Source of the DNA: Nitrospirota bacterium
GTDB taxonomy: Bacteria > Nitrospirota > Thermodesulfovibrionia > Thermodesulfovibrionales > JdFR-86
DNA length: 5,712 nt
NCBI GenBank assembly: GCA_030667205.1
Contig: DAOUWH010000123.1
Location: forward strand, 1 to 5,712
Direction: 5' to 3'
Shown here: positions 5,325-5,712 of the stretch, in pieces
Position numbering within the stretch: position 1 is the first letter of the stretch
Layout of the letters: each line of letters starts with the position of its first letter
The notes under the pieces: model-generated
Seen by the model: only the letters and a program-made list of their open reading frames with translations
Told to the model about the DNA's origin: nothing
Database searches by the model: none
Made by a program: the position numbers and the translations under genes

Positions 5325-5712
5325 TCAGTACTTGAGTATCTCGATGAGGTCCCTGATGTCCTCCGCCTCCGCGGTATCGCCCTTTGTCTCTGAAAATTTC
5401 GTTAAAGCCTTTTCACTGTCGCCGCGAAACGCGGGGTCGAGCGTTATGGCCTGCGTCATGGCCTCCGAGGCGCTGCCGTAGTCTCTTTTCGCGTTATAGC
5501 ACAGGGCAATCCCGTAGTACAGCAGATGTAGGTTGGGCATCCCGGGCATCCTCTTGAGGGCATTTTCGTAGGCCTTTATGGCCTCGTCGTAGTTTCGGTT
5601 CCTGTAGTGTACGCGGCCGAGGTTGTAGAAGGCCTTCTCGGGTGTCGCATAAAGAGGGTTTGCGAGGGCCTTCGTGCAGCTTGCGGCGGCCTTGTTCCAC
5701 TGCCTGAGCCTG
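5325..5712 (-). CDS. TPR-repeat protein, C-terminal part, PilW/PilF-like
   Basis: This gene is cut by the right edge: the last 128 codons are visible, open from 5711 to the TGA at 5325-5327. Two tetratricopeptide repeats can be read. The first starts near visible residue 21 (A-F-Y-N-L-G-R-V-H-Y, then Y-D-E-A-I-K-A-Y) and the second near residue 60 (Y-Y-G-I-A-L-C-Y, then a helix ending in I-T-L-D-P-A-F). A final charged helix ends at I-L-K-Y. The sequence A-N-P-L-Y-A-T-P-E-K-A before the first repeat, and the layout, recall PilW/PilF-type TPR lipoproteins, which help assemble type IV pilus secretin rings in the outer membrane. The missing N-terminus would show whether a lipobox exists, so the pilus role is a weak inference; a general TPR scaffold is the alternative. 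It is the first visible gene of the probable TPR-cdd-rnr operon. Confidence 0.8.
   Translation of the reverse strand, partial: RLRQWNKAAASCTKALANPLYATPEKAFYNLGRVHYRNRNYDEAIKAYENALKRMPGMPNLHLLYYGIALCYNAKRDYGSASEAMTQAITLDPAFRGDSEKALTKFSETKGDTAEAEDIRDLIEILKY

Noticed and set aside
5494..5700. Minus-strand 68-codon frame over the TPR gene
   Set aside because: It is a basic, disordered-looking translation in a shifted frame; the TPR frame here continues cleanly to the window edge.

Overview
The window looks like an ordinary chromosomal stretch of a Gram-negative, probably anaerobic or microaerophilic bacterium. Base composition is moderately GC-rich (by eye about 60% in the large genes and nearer 50% in the first gene). 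Rubrerythrin, a class II fumarase and a TPR protein resembling type IV pilus PilW/PilF proteins would suit a Desulfobacterota- or Nitrospirota-like lineage. That placement is a guess: there is no rRNA or other phylogenetic marker here.

Layout, left to right. (1) 14-406, plus: an unrecognised 130-residue protein with an N-terminal Cys-x-Cys motif. (2) 418-912, minus: rubrerythrin, convergent with gene 1. (3) 913-1135: a divergent intergenic region with candidate promoters, a 9-bp direct repeat two helical turns apart, and several short inverted repeats. (4) 1136-1333, plus: a 65-residue His/Cys protein of unknown function, followed after 63 nt by (5) 1397-2800, plus: fumarase (fumC). (6) 2802-4883, minus: ribonuclease R, convergent with fumC across a single base. 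(7) 4933-5322, minus: cytidine deaminase. (8) 5325-5712, minus: the C-terminal part of a TPR protein that runs off the right edge. Genes 8, 7 and 6 are closely spaced and probably form one operon.

Functional reading. Rubrerythrin detoxifies peroxide and fumarase serves the TCA cycle. RNase R with cytidine deaminase makes a plausible RNA-turnover and pyrimidine-salvage pair. I found no tRNA, rRNA, CRISPR array, transposase, phage gene or defence system, and no convincing undescribed system. The points most worth a second look are the two small orphan cysteine proteins, the structured divergent region between rubrerythrin and the small gene, and the very tight fumC/rnr junction.
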